Of a DNA stretch of 64,000 bases, positions 44,002-51,652 are shown in pieces (positions within the stretch are counted from its first letter, which is position 1; every line of letters starts with the position of its first letter). The notes under the pieces are model-generated. The model did no database searches. It was not told the DNA's origin and was given only the letters and a program-made list of their open reading frames with translations. The position numbers and the translations under genes are program-made. Source of the stretch: DASXHY01 sp035552155 (lineage in GTDB: Bacteria > Verrucomicrobiota > Verrucomicrobiia > Limisphaerales > DASXHY01); NCBI GenBank assembly GCA_035552155.1, contig DASZLX010000050.1, forward strand, positions 352,682 to 416,681, read 5' to 3'.

Positions 44002-44435
44002 GACAAAATCAACCTCTTTTGCTGATCGAGGACAATGAGGACGACCGGTTCTTTTTCAAAAGAGCCTTGAAGGCCGCGGGGGTTTCGAATCCATTGTTTG
44101 TTGCCGAAGACGGACAAAAGGCAATTGACTATCTTTCCGGGACGGGTGTGTTTGGTGACCGGGAACGATATCCGGTGCCGTCGTTGGTCTTGTTGGATTT
44201 AAACTTGCCTGAAATAAAAGGATTGGAAGTGCTGAGCTGGCTGAAACAGCAAGATTCCCTCCGACGCGTTGTCACCGTGGTTTTAACCTCCTCGCGGGAA
44301 CCTTCGGACGTCCGGAAAGCCTACCAGATGGGGGCGAATTCATATTTAGTGAAGCCCTCGACCAGCGGACAACTTGAGGATCTGGTTAAAACTCTCGACG
44401 AATATTGGCTGCAGTTCAATGTGTTTGACAAGTAA
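43998..44435 (+). CDS. Response regulator receiver protein (Rcp1-like)
   Basis: A 145-residue stand-alone receiver. The start at 43998 overlaps the kinase stop (ATGA). LLLIEDNEDDRFFFKRAL is the acidic pocket, SLVLLDLNLPEIKG has the phospho-Asp67, VVLTSSREPSD the switch region and SYLVKPSTSG the conserved Lys119. The long loop (SGTGVFGDRERYPVPS) before the third strand is typical of Rcp1-type regulators that pair with phytochrome-like kinases. It is the expected partner of the upstream kinase. Confidence 0.92.
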   Translation: MRQNQPLLLIEDNEDDRFFFKRALKAAGVSNPLFVAEDGQKAIDYLSGTGVFGDRERYPVPSLVLLDLNLPEIKGLEVLSWLKQQDSLRRVVTVVLTSSREPSDVRKAYQMGANSYLVKPSTSGQLEDLVKTLDEYWLQFNVFDK

Positions 44436-44446
44436 CCGGGAGCCTC

Positions 44447-45253
44447 TCATTCCAGATCATAGGCCGAATTATCCGGGGAAAGAAAACCGGTATTTGCGGC
44501 GACGTTGTTCGCGCCGTCGGCATTTGTCGTGTAACAATTCTTTAAGGATTCCGCGCGTCCGTCGCAAAAGGCGGTGTTGCTCCGTTTTTCGTGCCGGAAT
44601 CCTTGCGTGCCCGACCAGCGGCCGTTGAAGGAAAGGTCGGCGGGATTCGGCCACGGTGCGCGCATGAATTTATCGGCGCCCCCGGAATATTGCCCGTCGC
44701 CAAAAAGCACGGTTTTCCCGGGATGCTTTACGGACGAATTTTTTACGGGTTCGGAAAAATCCTCGTTCTCTCCGTGGCCGATGAAGCTCGTGTTGTAGTT
44801 GTAACCCGTGTAAGGATCCGACATCCAGTTCGCGTTGCCTTCAAAGGATGGGCACTGCTGGATTTGAGTGTTCCCGCGCGCTTCCCAAAGCAATCCCGGA
44901 ATCACGCGGACCGGATTTTCCTCTATCGTCGTTAAATCCCAGGCGTAAAAATATTCCGTATCATTGACACTGCCGTTGTAATAAGCCTTTGGATAAAAAC
45001 TTTCGTTGTCATCCGTGTAAACAAAAGCGGCGATCCCCATCTGGTGCAGATTGCTCAGGCAGTTCGCGCTTTTGGCCTGCGCCTTCGACCGCGCGAGCGT
45101 CGGGAGAAGCATCGCCGCTAAAATGCCGATGAGGGCAATTACCACGAGCAGTTCCATCAGCGTGAACGCCCGGTGGGATTCCGTCCGCTGAACGCGGACG
45201 GGGATCCCGACGTGTCGGGACGGCGTCCCTACCCAGTGTAATTGCCTTTTCAT
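44447..45253 (-). CDS. Pseudopilin with DUF1559-like C-terminal domain
   Basis: A 268-residue type II secretion-like pseudopilin. RAFTLMELLVVIALIGILAA is the prepilin N-terminus; the residue before the Phe is Ala, not Gly. The leader is unusually long (~31 residues), and part of it (VGTPSRHVGIPVRV) is translated from a REP-like element at 45191-45236. The mature part has NCLSNLHQMGIAAFVYTDDN and TAFCDGRAES, typical of the verrucomicrobial/planctomycetal pseudopilin family. It overlaps the stop of the 738-residue exported protein gene by 4 bases, so it belongs to the cobalamin-riboswitch operon. Confidence 0.88.
   Translation of the reverse strand: MKRQLHWVGTPSRHVGIPVRVQRTESHRAFTLMELLVVIALIGILAAMLLPTLARSKAQAKSANCLSNLHQMGIAAFVYTDDNESFYPKAYYNGSVNDTEYFYAWDLTTIEENPVRVIPGLLWEARGNTQIQQCPSFEGNANWMSDPYTGYNYNTSFIGHGENEDFSEPVKNSSVKHPGKTVLFGDGQYSGGADKFMRAPWPNPADLSFNGRWSGTQGFRHEKRSNTAFCDGRAESLKNCYTTNADGANNVAANTGFLSPDNSAYDLE
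45191..45236. repeat. REP-like palindromic element inside the pseudopilin leader
   Basis: Contains TCCCGACGTGTCGGGA (a dyad with GT centre) and GGGACGGCGTCCCTACCC. The word style matches REP elements elsewhere in the window. Here it is read in frame as the pseudopilin leader peptide upstream of the RAFTLMELL site. Confidence 0.55.
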
Positions 45254-47466
45254 TGCGGAATATTCAAATGCATCCGGTAGAACGCCTTGTCGGCCGGAGC
45301 ATTGGAATCCGTGATGGTCATGGGCGACGCATTCGTGGGCGTGACGGTCATCACCGGTGTCCAGTGCACGAGATCGGCCGAGCGTTCCAGCGTTTGCACG
45401 CAGTTGGGCACGGGCGTGAATTGGAACACGAAGCCATTCGTGCCCGGTTGCACGCTGGGTGTGGGCGCGATGAATTGCGCCACCACCAACGGCGGCAGGT
45501 TGGTGAGACCGGCCAGCACGGCGATGTTGTTTGTCAGGGTAAACGACTGCGAGTTCCAATTCGTGCCGTCCCATGCGAACACGCGCAGGTCATGGCCGTC
45601 GCCGGCATAATTCGCGCCCGCGGAGAGCGCGACATCCGTCTGGAACGCCACCGGGCTCGCGCCCAAAATCGGCGAAACGCCGGCTTGAATCGCCGTCACC
45701 GGAGTTCCCGGCAACGCGGCCAGCGCCACGGGATCATCCAGCCGGGCGGTCGTCACGCGCGCAATGTCAGCCACGGAGCTGAAGTTCAGCGAGAGCAATG
45801 TCTGGGTTTCGGCGCCAGGTTTTTGGAAACACAGGCGGGACATATTGCTGGCCAAATTGTCCGGCGTGATCGAAAGCGAGTCGCCGATGGTCATGGGCCG
45901 CACGATGGAGAAAGCATCCACCTCGCCGCCGCTGAAGCCGGAGAGTCCCTCGACTTTCACGTATTGAACCGAGGCGAAACCGGATGCCTTCAGGTCGAAG
46001 CCCGTGCCGCCACCCGAGCCGTCGTATAAATCGATTCCATCCGCCGCGCTCAAGCCGCCCGCGCTGAATCGATTGGCCAGCACGGGGTTTACCGGCTTCG
46101 TGAAATCCATCAATTCATCCGTCCACACGGCGTTCGCGCGGTCCCACAGGTAGGCTTGCGTCGGGAAAATCGAATCGGCGAATGGCCCGTTGTCGTAGCG
46201 ATACCAGGGCCACGTGGTCGGGTCGTTCGGGTTCTCGCCGGATTTGCCGGTGTAACCGGGGCTGACCGAAACCTTCATCGGTTCGGCAAAAGCGCCGCCG
46301 CCAATCGTCACGGTATTCATGTTCGCCGCGTCGCCGAACCCGCCGGCGGAATAAAACGTATTGCCGAACACCTCGAAGTCTATGCCATACGGATTGGCCG
46401 GATTATCGGAAATGGGATGGTCAAATTTCACGATGATGGAACTGCCGAGGTTCAAGGTGGTGATGAGCTTGTTGGTGACTCCGTTGATGACGCTGTAATT
46501 ATAGGCAGCTTCGTTCAATTTCACCCGGGTATGAGGCATCGACGCGGACTCGTAAACCACGGTGGCCGGCGCGCCCAGCGTGGAGTTGGGATCGTTGTAT
46601 GGCGACGGCCCGAAGGAGCCCTGGGAGAAAATGAGTCCGGCGGCGTAGGTGGAATTGGTGGGCGCGACCTCCGGCGGCAACGGCGCGTGCTTGTGGAAGT
46701 CGTTGGCGAAGGTTCCGGGATCGCTGGGGTCCGGGCTCCCGAAACCGGCGGCCGCCACGGTGAAGCCGATCCAGGAACCATCGTGGATCGTGGTGGATTC
46801 CAGTCCGAACGTGTAATCCCATTGCCCGTGAAACCCGGTGGAAAAGAAATCAGGGTCGGTGGTGGTCCAATAAGGATTTGGACCGCGGTCGGGCGCATTC
46901 GTAAAACCGCCGGCGCCGCCGTGTTCCTGCCACATTTCCCAATTCGGTCCGGAGAACCCGCTCCAAAACAGGTCGGCGGGGTCAAGGGATTGCACCGCAT
47001 CCGGGTCTTCCGTGTCGAAATCCTCGAGGCCGTTGGTGAAGGAATTTTCCGCGAAGACATTGGTGCCGTCGCGAATGCCAAACACGCCGTTGTTATTCAA
47101 GTCATAGCCGATGGTGTAAATGGCGTAGCCGTAAGGGGGGAAATCGTGGCCGGCAAGGAAGAGCCGAGGATCCGCTGTGGTGATGGCGGTGAGCATGTCT
47201 TTGGCGGAAGCATCACCGTTCCAGCGATAGCCCCAAACGATTGATTTTCCGGCGACGGGACTGGGCACGGAGGTGTTGTTGAGCATTTCGGGCGGACTCC
47301 AATCAATCACCAATGCCGCGCGATTGGTGCCGCTGCCCGCCCAAAATTGGATGTCATCGAGCGACACCGCGTGAAGGGACGGCGTCAGGAGCAACGCCAG
47401 GAAACTGACTGCAAAGCGGAAAACGGAAACTGCAAAACGACTACTTTTCATGCACTGATCTTTCAA
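45250..47466 (-). CDS. Exported protein under cobalamin riboswitch control
   Basis: A 738-residue protein with a signal peptide (SSRFAVSVFRFAVSFLALLL ... SLHA). Residues ~33-130 (SLDDIQFWAGSGTNRAALVI, WGYRWNGDASAKDML) form a beta domain that recurs in similar exported proteins. Residues ~310-510 (GSSIIVKFDHPISDNPANPY, GIDFEVFGNTF) recall, from memory, the surface proteins found in B12-uptake loci of Bacteroidota. The C-terminus is the FYR-type module (VQTLERSADLVHWTPV ... AFYRMHLNIPQ). Upstream lie a terminator and a cobalamin riboswitch; downstream a coupled pseudopilin. A role in B12 capture or use at the cell surface is inference. Confidence 0.8.
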   Translation of the reverse strand: MKDQCMKSSRFAVSVFRFAVSFLALLLTPSLHAVSLDDIQFWAGSGTNRAALVIDWSPPEMLNNTSVPSPVAGKSIVWGYRWNGDASAKDMLTAITTADPRLFLAGHDFPPYGYAIYTIGYDLNNNGVFGIRDGTNVFAENSFTNGLEDFDTEDPDAVQSLDPADLFWSGFSGPNWEMWQEHGGAGGFTNAPDRGPNPYWTTTDPDFFSTGFHGQWDYTFGLESTTIHDGSWIGFTVAAAGFGSPDPSDPGTFANDFHKHAPLPPEVAPTNSTYAAGLIFSQGSFGPSPYNDPNSTLGAPATVVYESASMPHTRVKLNEAAYNYSVINGVTNKLITTLNLGSSIIVKFDHPISDNPANPYGIDFEVFGNTFYSAGGFGDAANMNTVTIGGGAFAEPMKVSVSPGYTGKSGENPNDPTTWPWYRYDNGPFADSIFPTQAYLWDRANAVWTDELMDFTKPVNPVLANRFSAGGLSAADGIDLYDGSGGGTGFDLKASGFASVQYVKVEGLSGFSGGEVDAFSIVRPMTIGDSLSITPDNLASNMSRLCFQKPGAETQTLLSLNFSSVADIARVTTARLDDPVALAALPGTPVTAIQAGVSPILGASPVAFQTDVALSAGANYAGDGHDLRVFAWDGTNWNSQSFTLTNNIAVLAGLTNLPPLVVAQFIAPTPSVQPGTNGFVFQFTPVPNCVQTLERSADLVHWTPVMTVTPTNASPMTITDSNAPADKAFYRMHLNIPQ

Positions 47467-47531
47467 TTTATTCCGCGAAACAATTCGCGAAATGGTTTTA
47501 GGTTGAGAGACCAGCGCGGGAGGAGGCGTTT

Positions 47532-47602
47532 TCGACCTCGTTCTCGTCCTCGCTTTCGAAGCCTCGTTTTTAACCGAAAAACGAGGACGAGGACGAGGTC
47601 GA
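47532..47602. repeat. Foldback element built from a CTCGTC word
   Basis: Inverted repeat with 21-base arms and one mismatch (left 47532-47552, right 47582-47602; words CTCGTCCTCG and CGAGGACGAG). An inner hairpin CCTCGTTTTT (47562-47571) with AAAAACGAGG (47577-47586) competes with it. It lies between the riboswitch terminator and the start codon of the 738-residue protein gene, so it would be in that mRNA leader. Confidence 0.65.
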
Positions 47603-47607
47603 TGGAA

Positions 47608-47647
47608 ATAAAAAAGCCTTCATCCCGGCAAAACAGAGAATGAAGGC
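47608..47647 (-). terminator. Intrinsic terminator of the cobalamin riboswitch expression platform
   Basis: Read on the minus strand: GCCTTCAT (plus 47640-47647) and ATGAAGGC (47616-47623) pair, with a 16-base loop, followed by TTTTTTATTT (47606-47615). It is placed between the aptamer and the gene, as expected if bound cobalamin favours termination. A further 6-bp hairpin, CTCCGC-ACAC-GCGGAG (47662-47677), lies just upstream. Confidence 0.8.
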
Positions 47648-47719
47648 ACTCGATGAATCCCCTCCGCACACGCGGAGCAGGCTGGCCTCATCCTTCTCTT
47701 GACGGAGAAGTTGACCAGA

Positions 47720-47794
47720 AAAGTCCAAAGTCTAAGGTCCGAAGTCCAAAGTCGGCGAATGGACTTTAGACGTTGGGCTTTGGACTTTGGACTC
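47720..47794. repeat. Foldback element built from an AGTCCAA word
   Basis: Outer arms AGTCCAAAGTC (47722-47732) and GACTTTGGACT (47783-47793); inner arms AAGTCCAAAGTC (47742-47753) and GACTTTAGAC (47762-47771) pair with one mismatch. It sits between the riboswitch aptamer and its terminator, so it may influence the platform or be a later insertion. Confidence 0.6.
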
Positions 47795-47817
47795 TCCCGG
47801 TCGGACGAGCGCAATTC

Positions 47818-47990
47818 AATCGGTATCCTGACTTCGGGCTTGGACCTCGCTCCCGCCTTCCCGATCGAATGGCGATCAGTGGCATTGGGAGTTTGTAACC
47901 CGTTACAGTGGCGCAACCGTCCCCGATTTTCACGGGGTTCCCTGACATTGGATTGCGATACAAAGCGAACACAGGGTTCGCGCTTTCAAA
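47818..47990 (-). promoter_or_regulatory. Cobalamin riboswitch aptamer
   Basis: On the minus strand the core elements appear in order: AGGGAACCCCGTGAAAATC, GGGGACGG, GCGCCACTGTAACGG (plus 47899-47913), a second TGCCACTG, CGGGAAGGCGGGAGC and AAGCCCGAAGTCAGGATACC. These match the known cobalamin (B12) element closely, including the B12 box region. It controls the 738-residue protein and pseudopilin genes through the terminator at 47608-47647. It begins about 80 bases downstream of the island B partner gene. Confidence 0.92.
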
Positions 47991-48071
47991 GAACGTCCCC
48001 TTCATAAACCCGCTCCGCAAAAATTCCAAGAGAAATTTTCTCCGTCACTAGTAAATAAATAGCAATTTATT

Positions 48072-48860
48072 TCACGGGGTGCGAAGATAATATGCCAGTT
48101 TCCCGTCCGACCCGAACACAATTGAAAAATCCATACTCGTCGTTGTAAACTTCCGCCCATTCGGATCATTCACTTCTTTCCCAACCTGCACGTTCGCTCC
48201 CCCCATCAAAGATCCCGACTCGCCAGTCGGCGTGAGGGTAACCTCATTCGGCGGAAATCGTACGCCTGAGTCCGCTTGAATCAGTTCAATGACTTCGTCG
48301 CGGCTTATCGGCATGGACAGATCCGCCGGCCCCGACAGCTTCGGAACATTGTTCATCGCCACCACTCCTCGGCGGCTCGCCAAATAGTTCACATACGTTG
48401 AGCCATGGAATTCTTGAATGCCAAAAGTAGTGTCACCAACGACAAACGTGTAAGCCCGATAATTTGAATCTTTCCCGATCCGGCGCACAAACTTGTCCAT
48501 CGTCAAACCTGCAAGATTGAAGGGCACACGATTGCTATAAACTGAGAACCATTTTTCAGCCGCTGGCTTCAGCTTCATTTCAAATACGTTCGTCAACTGT
48601 TCCTTTTCTTCACCAGAGAAATCACCCCCAAGTTTTAGATTCAACGCATTGCTGCGCATCCGTGAGAGATTTGCTGCCACAACCGGCGCGTTACTGTGGG
48701 GGATGAAGATTACGGCTCCTTCTTGCGCGGGTGCAAGTTGCATGGCAGGCGCAGGCTCGTGTGGTTTTTTGCTCCACACGAGCCATACGGTGATTGCGAC
48801 GGCCACAATCGCTATCAGAATTGCATTTGTTCTATTTGCTTTCACAACAATCCTGGTCAC
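48072..48860 (-). CDS. Membrane-anchored partner protein of island B, function unknown
   Basis: A 262-residue protein coupled to the 732-residue protein by a 4-base overlap (48857-48860). One N-terminal membrane helix (NAILIAIVAVAITVWLVW) leaves most of it outside the membrane. Blocks: GAVIFIPHSNAPVVAANLSR, KWFSVYSNRVPFNLAGL, YTFVVGDTTFGIQEFHG, and a C-terminal DFSIVFGSDGKLAYYLRTP that recalls the ISFGEHDKVVQIRLEW block of the island A partner. No family is recognised. Coupling to a putative exported peptidase suggests an inhibitor, activator or anchor, which is speculation. Confidence 0.7.
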   Translation of the reverse strand: MTRIVVKANRTNAILIAIVAVAITVWLVWSKKPHEPAPAMQLAPAQEGAVIFIPHSNAPVVAANLSRMRSNALNLKLGGDFSGEEKEQLTNVFEMKLKPAAEKWFSVYSNRVPFNLAGLTMDKFVRRIGKDSNYRAYTFVVGDTTFGIQEFHGSTYVNYLASRRGVVAMNNVPKLSGPADLSMPISRDEVIELIQADSGVRFPPNEVTLTPTGESGSLMGGANVQVGKEVNDPNGRKFTTTSMDFSIVFGSDGKLAYYLRTP

Positions 48861-51055
48861 TGTTTCACATGCGTCGTGTTGAGCATCATCAACTCATCAT
48901 CAAAAGCACTCGAATAAATCATCAATGGATAACCAAAGCGCACAGCTGCGGCCTGAAATGAACCCAGTTCCGGGTACTGATTCACGACGCTTTGAGCCGC
49001 CGAATCAAAGGAATACGTCGGGTCGCAATCGCCGGGATACGCATTTGGGCCGCAGACCCATGCCTGATCGAAAGCCGCTGCAACCTGTGCCGTGGTTACG
49101 GAGAAACTGCCTCCGAATCCGACCTGTGGAAGCAAACCAGCGAAAAACAGGCCAACATTCTTTCGCATGTAGCTTTTGCTCTGTAGCGTCGTGCCTCGTA
49201 TCCCGCAGGCGCCCCCGAAGTCGAGCGGCTCATTAAAGCGGTTTGGGCCGAGCAAGATATCACCGCTGTAACACGTCCACACATTGGCCTTTCGTAATCG
49301 CCAATTTGTTCCCGCCGCCATAAGCCAACCCTTCAAATCTGTTGGTGTAAAGGTATTTTGTAGATAATGACCGCCGCCCACAGTCGCTCCGTTGCCGTGT
49401 GCCTGAGCGATCGTCAGGTCTGAATATGTCGACCAAGTGTTGGTACCGACATTTATCAAACTTGCCAACGCAGGTTGCATGAAAGCCGACCATTCGACAT
49501 GGCCCGAGTCCAGCGGCTGACAGTCTGAATGAGCGCGAGCCGCTCCCACTTGTCCAGAATCATACATGGTTAGCCCCAAGCCATCATAAAGGTCAGTGTA
49601 AAGGAACTTGAGGTTTTGGTTTATCCACGTGTCCGCAGACTGATTCAGGTAGTTTCCAACATCCCCGCCATCGGGATCAACGGGGTTTTCCTCTTCATAG
49701 GTTAAGTAACAACCAGTCCCCGGTCTCACCCCCTCCCTATCAATCGTGTTCGTGTTGATGATGTCCGCTGGGTCAAACGCGATGAAGTGAACAACGTACG
49801 TGTCGTTCGTATAGGGTGTCACACCATCGGCCTCCGTGAAATTCCACCCAAAATATAGCGTCGTGGCATAAGGGACGTAATTTGTGAACGCCAAAACGAC
49901 ATCTCCATCCGAAAGGTCGAGGATAATCCCGGCAACATCCTGCGCTTTGTTGACACTGTAATAAAAATAATTCGTTCCAATCTCTGGCGGCGCGTAATCG
50001 CTCGCGAACAGCAGGTAGGTATCGTTTTCAAAATCGAGCGGCACGGACGCCGAGCTGTTAAACAAGAGCTTTGTGTTGTCTGGAGCGTTGATCGGGTCAT
50101 ACACGCTGGCTTTGGCACCGCCACTCAAATAAACGTTGTGTAAACCTATTACGTTATATTTCGTGTCGAGACTGATCGTCGAATTCGTAGTGCCGAATCC
50201 ATATCGGGCAACGTCGTCATCTACGACCACACTAAATTGTTCATTGGTCGTGCCGCTCAAATCAAGGATTTGGGCGTTCAAAGTAATGGTATTGCTCACC
50301 ACGTCATACGGCTGCGGGTCGCCATTGATGGCGATTTGCGGGCCGCTGTACGGGATTGCACGGAAGAAAGCGGGATATAAAAGATTTATGTTTGTTATCA
50401 ACATGAACATGTTGGTCGACACTTGCGAGTTCGGGACGGTGCCCTGTACGAGCCAGCCGTCTTGCGCGTCGGAGGCGCCGCCGAAATCAATGGTTTTCCA
50501 CGTGGGCGTCTCAACCTTGTCGCAGACCAAAAGAGCAAAATCAGCATTCGTTTCCGAATAATCAAAATTGTCTGCCCGGATGATGGCCGCGTTCGGGCCG
50601 TATTGCCGAATGAAAAGCATTGGAACAGTGTTTGTGTCCACCGGCATTGCAGCGCACGCGGTGTAAAGATTCGTATCAGCACCAGCGGCGAGAGAATTCG
50701 TGTCGAGGAGTGAAAAAATCTGCTGGCTGTATTTCGCGTAGTTGCGGATGTTCGGGGGTGCTGGAGGTGGTGAATTTGTGCCTGGGCTACCGCCTCCGCC
50801 CGTGGGATCAGGAGGAATGTCGTCGTCGGCAGACATCGTCATTAGGCTGTGCAACTCATCTGACTCCCCGTCTTCCACGACATAAATGTCATCTGTGACT
50901 TCCGTCATGGTAACAGCTCCGTGGTATGGGTCCATTGGGTAAGGCACAGAGCCCTGTCCCCCAAGGGACTGCAAAAAGTAAGTCTGTGCGTGAAGCGTAT
51001 AACCCGTGAACACAATGAGTGATAATGAAGCCAATCGTTTCCATGTAGTTTTCAT
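48857..51055 (-). CDS. Exported multidomain protein with C-terminal caspase-like (clan CD-type) domain, island B
   Basis: A 732-residue exported protein. Signal peptide residues 1-23 (RLASLSLIVFTGYTLHAQ). A Pro/Gly-rich linker (80-102) is followed by a module ending FFRAIPYSG (~145-238), an Ig-like region (~240-312) and a beta region with YATTLYFGWNFTEADG (~340-425). The C-terminal domain has DLTIAQAHGNGATVGGG (His553-Gly554) and, 42 residues later, ANVWTCYSGDI (Cys595), the same His/Cys order as the island A protein. Overall sequence similarity between the two is low. Peptidase activity is inferred from the motif layout. It is divergent from an XRE gene. Confidence 0.72.
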   Translation of the reverse strand: MKTTWKRLASLSLIVFTGYTLHAQTYFLQSLGGQGSVPYPMDPYHGAVTMTEVTDDIYVVEDGESDELHSLMTMSADDDIPPDPTGGGGSPGTNSPPPAPPNIRNYAKYSQQIFSLLDTNSLAAGADTNLYTACAAMPVDTNTVPMLFIRQYGPNAAIIRADNFDYSETNADFALLVCDKVETPTWKTIDFGGASDAQDGWLVQGTVPNSQVSTNMFMLITNINLLYPAFFRAIPYSGPQIAINGDPQPYDVVSNTITLNAQILDLSGTTNEQFSVVVDDDVARYGFGTTNSTISLDTKYNVIGLHNVYLSGGAKASVYDPINAPDNTKLLFNSSASVPLDFENDTYLLFASDYAPPEIGTNYFYYSVNKAQDVAGIILDLSDGDVVLAFTNYVPYATTLYFGWNFTEADGVTPYTNDTYVVHFIAFDPADIINTNTIDREGVRPGTGCYLTYEEENPVDPDGGDVGNYLNQSADTWINQNLKFLYTDLYDGLGLTMYDSGQVGAARAHSDCQPLDSGHVEWSAFMQPALASLINVGTNTWSTYSDLTIAQAHGNGATVGGGHYLQNTFTPTDLKGWLMAAGTNWRLRKANVWTCYSGDILLGPNRFNEPLDFGGACGIRGTTLQSKSYMRKNVGLFFAGLLPQVGFGGSFSVTTAQVAAAFDQAWVCGPNAYPGDCDPTYSFDSAAQSVVNQYPELGSFQAAAVRFGYPLMIYSSAFDDELMMLNTTHVKQ

Positions 51056-51141
51056 AAAGTTCCCATCTTCTGAAACCCGAGATTGCGGCTGATTCCTTGA
51101 TGCTGGTTATACATCTTCGCCCGGGCAATGCAAGAACAAAA

Positions 51142-51159
51142 CAGTGAATATAGTCACTG
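51142..51159. promoter_or_regulatory. Palindrome, candidate XRE operator (island B)
   Basis: CAGTGA-ATATAG-TCACTG, perfect 6-base arms (16 of 18 positions symmetrical), in the 139-base divergent gap between the exported protein gene (start 51055) and the XRE gene (start 51195). It matches in position, not in sequence, the palindrome of island A. Confidence 0.55.
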
Positions 51160-51194
51160 GACGGAAAAAATGAAACTGACGGAGCCTGCTAAGG

Positions 51195-51446
51195 TTGAAA
51201 AAATCGACTTCGCTGCAAGTGCTTGGTCACAGAATTCGAGAGGCACGCAAGGCAAAAGGCTTGTCCCAGGAAGACCTGGCTCTCGAATCTGACATTGACC
51301 CCAGCTATATTGGGGGTGTGGAGCGAGGCCAGCGAAATCCATCTTTCAAAAAGCTGTGCGCCATCGCCAAGGTTCTAAAACGGGATGTTGGAAGTTTCAC
51401 ACGGAATCTGCCGTTGCCATACGAGCGGTTCGACACGCGCGCTTAA
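51195..51446 (+). CDS. XRE-family helix-turn-helix regulator of island B
   Basis: An 83-residue single-domain HTH_3 protein: VLGHRIREARKAKGLSQEDL, then DIDPSYIGGVERGQRNPS as the recognition part and KKLCAIAKVLKRDVGSF at the end. The only in-frame starts are TTG at 51195, or GTG at 51219; the frame closes with a stop at 51177-51179. It resembles restriction-modification controller-type HTH proteins, but no such genes are near. It is divergent from the island B operon and probably its regulator. Confidence 0.83.
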   Translation: MKKSTSLQVLGHRIREARKAKGLSQEDLALESDIDPSYIGGVERGQRNPSFKKLCAIAKVLKRDVGSFTRNLPLPYERFDTRA

Positions 51447-51652
51447 AGGGGAATTTGCTTTGTTGAGATTTCTCTGCGCCGATTCCTTTACTGCGCCCCG
51501 GCTCTAAAGTTGGCCCGGCACCTGCTAATGCCAATTGGATTGCCCATTCGGACAGAAACCAGCGTGAGGTCGATGTTTCCGAGGGGCACCAGCGAAAAAC
51601 CGTCTAGAAGAGCGGCTCGGGTGTCTCTCTAATAGACAAATGGAGACGTAAT

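Noticed and set aside
48030..48072. AT-rich hairpins after the island B partner gene as a strong terminator
   Set aside because: AAATAAAT/ATTTATTT and GAGAAA/TTTCTC can pair, but the stems are weak and lack a clear T-tract, so no terminator is called.
51195..51446. Restriction-modification controller gene
   Set aside because: The HTH resembles C proteins, but no methyltransferase or endonuclease gene lies in the window.
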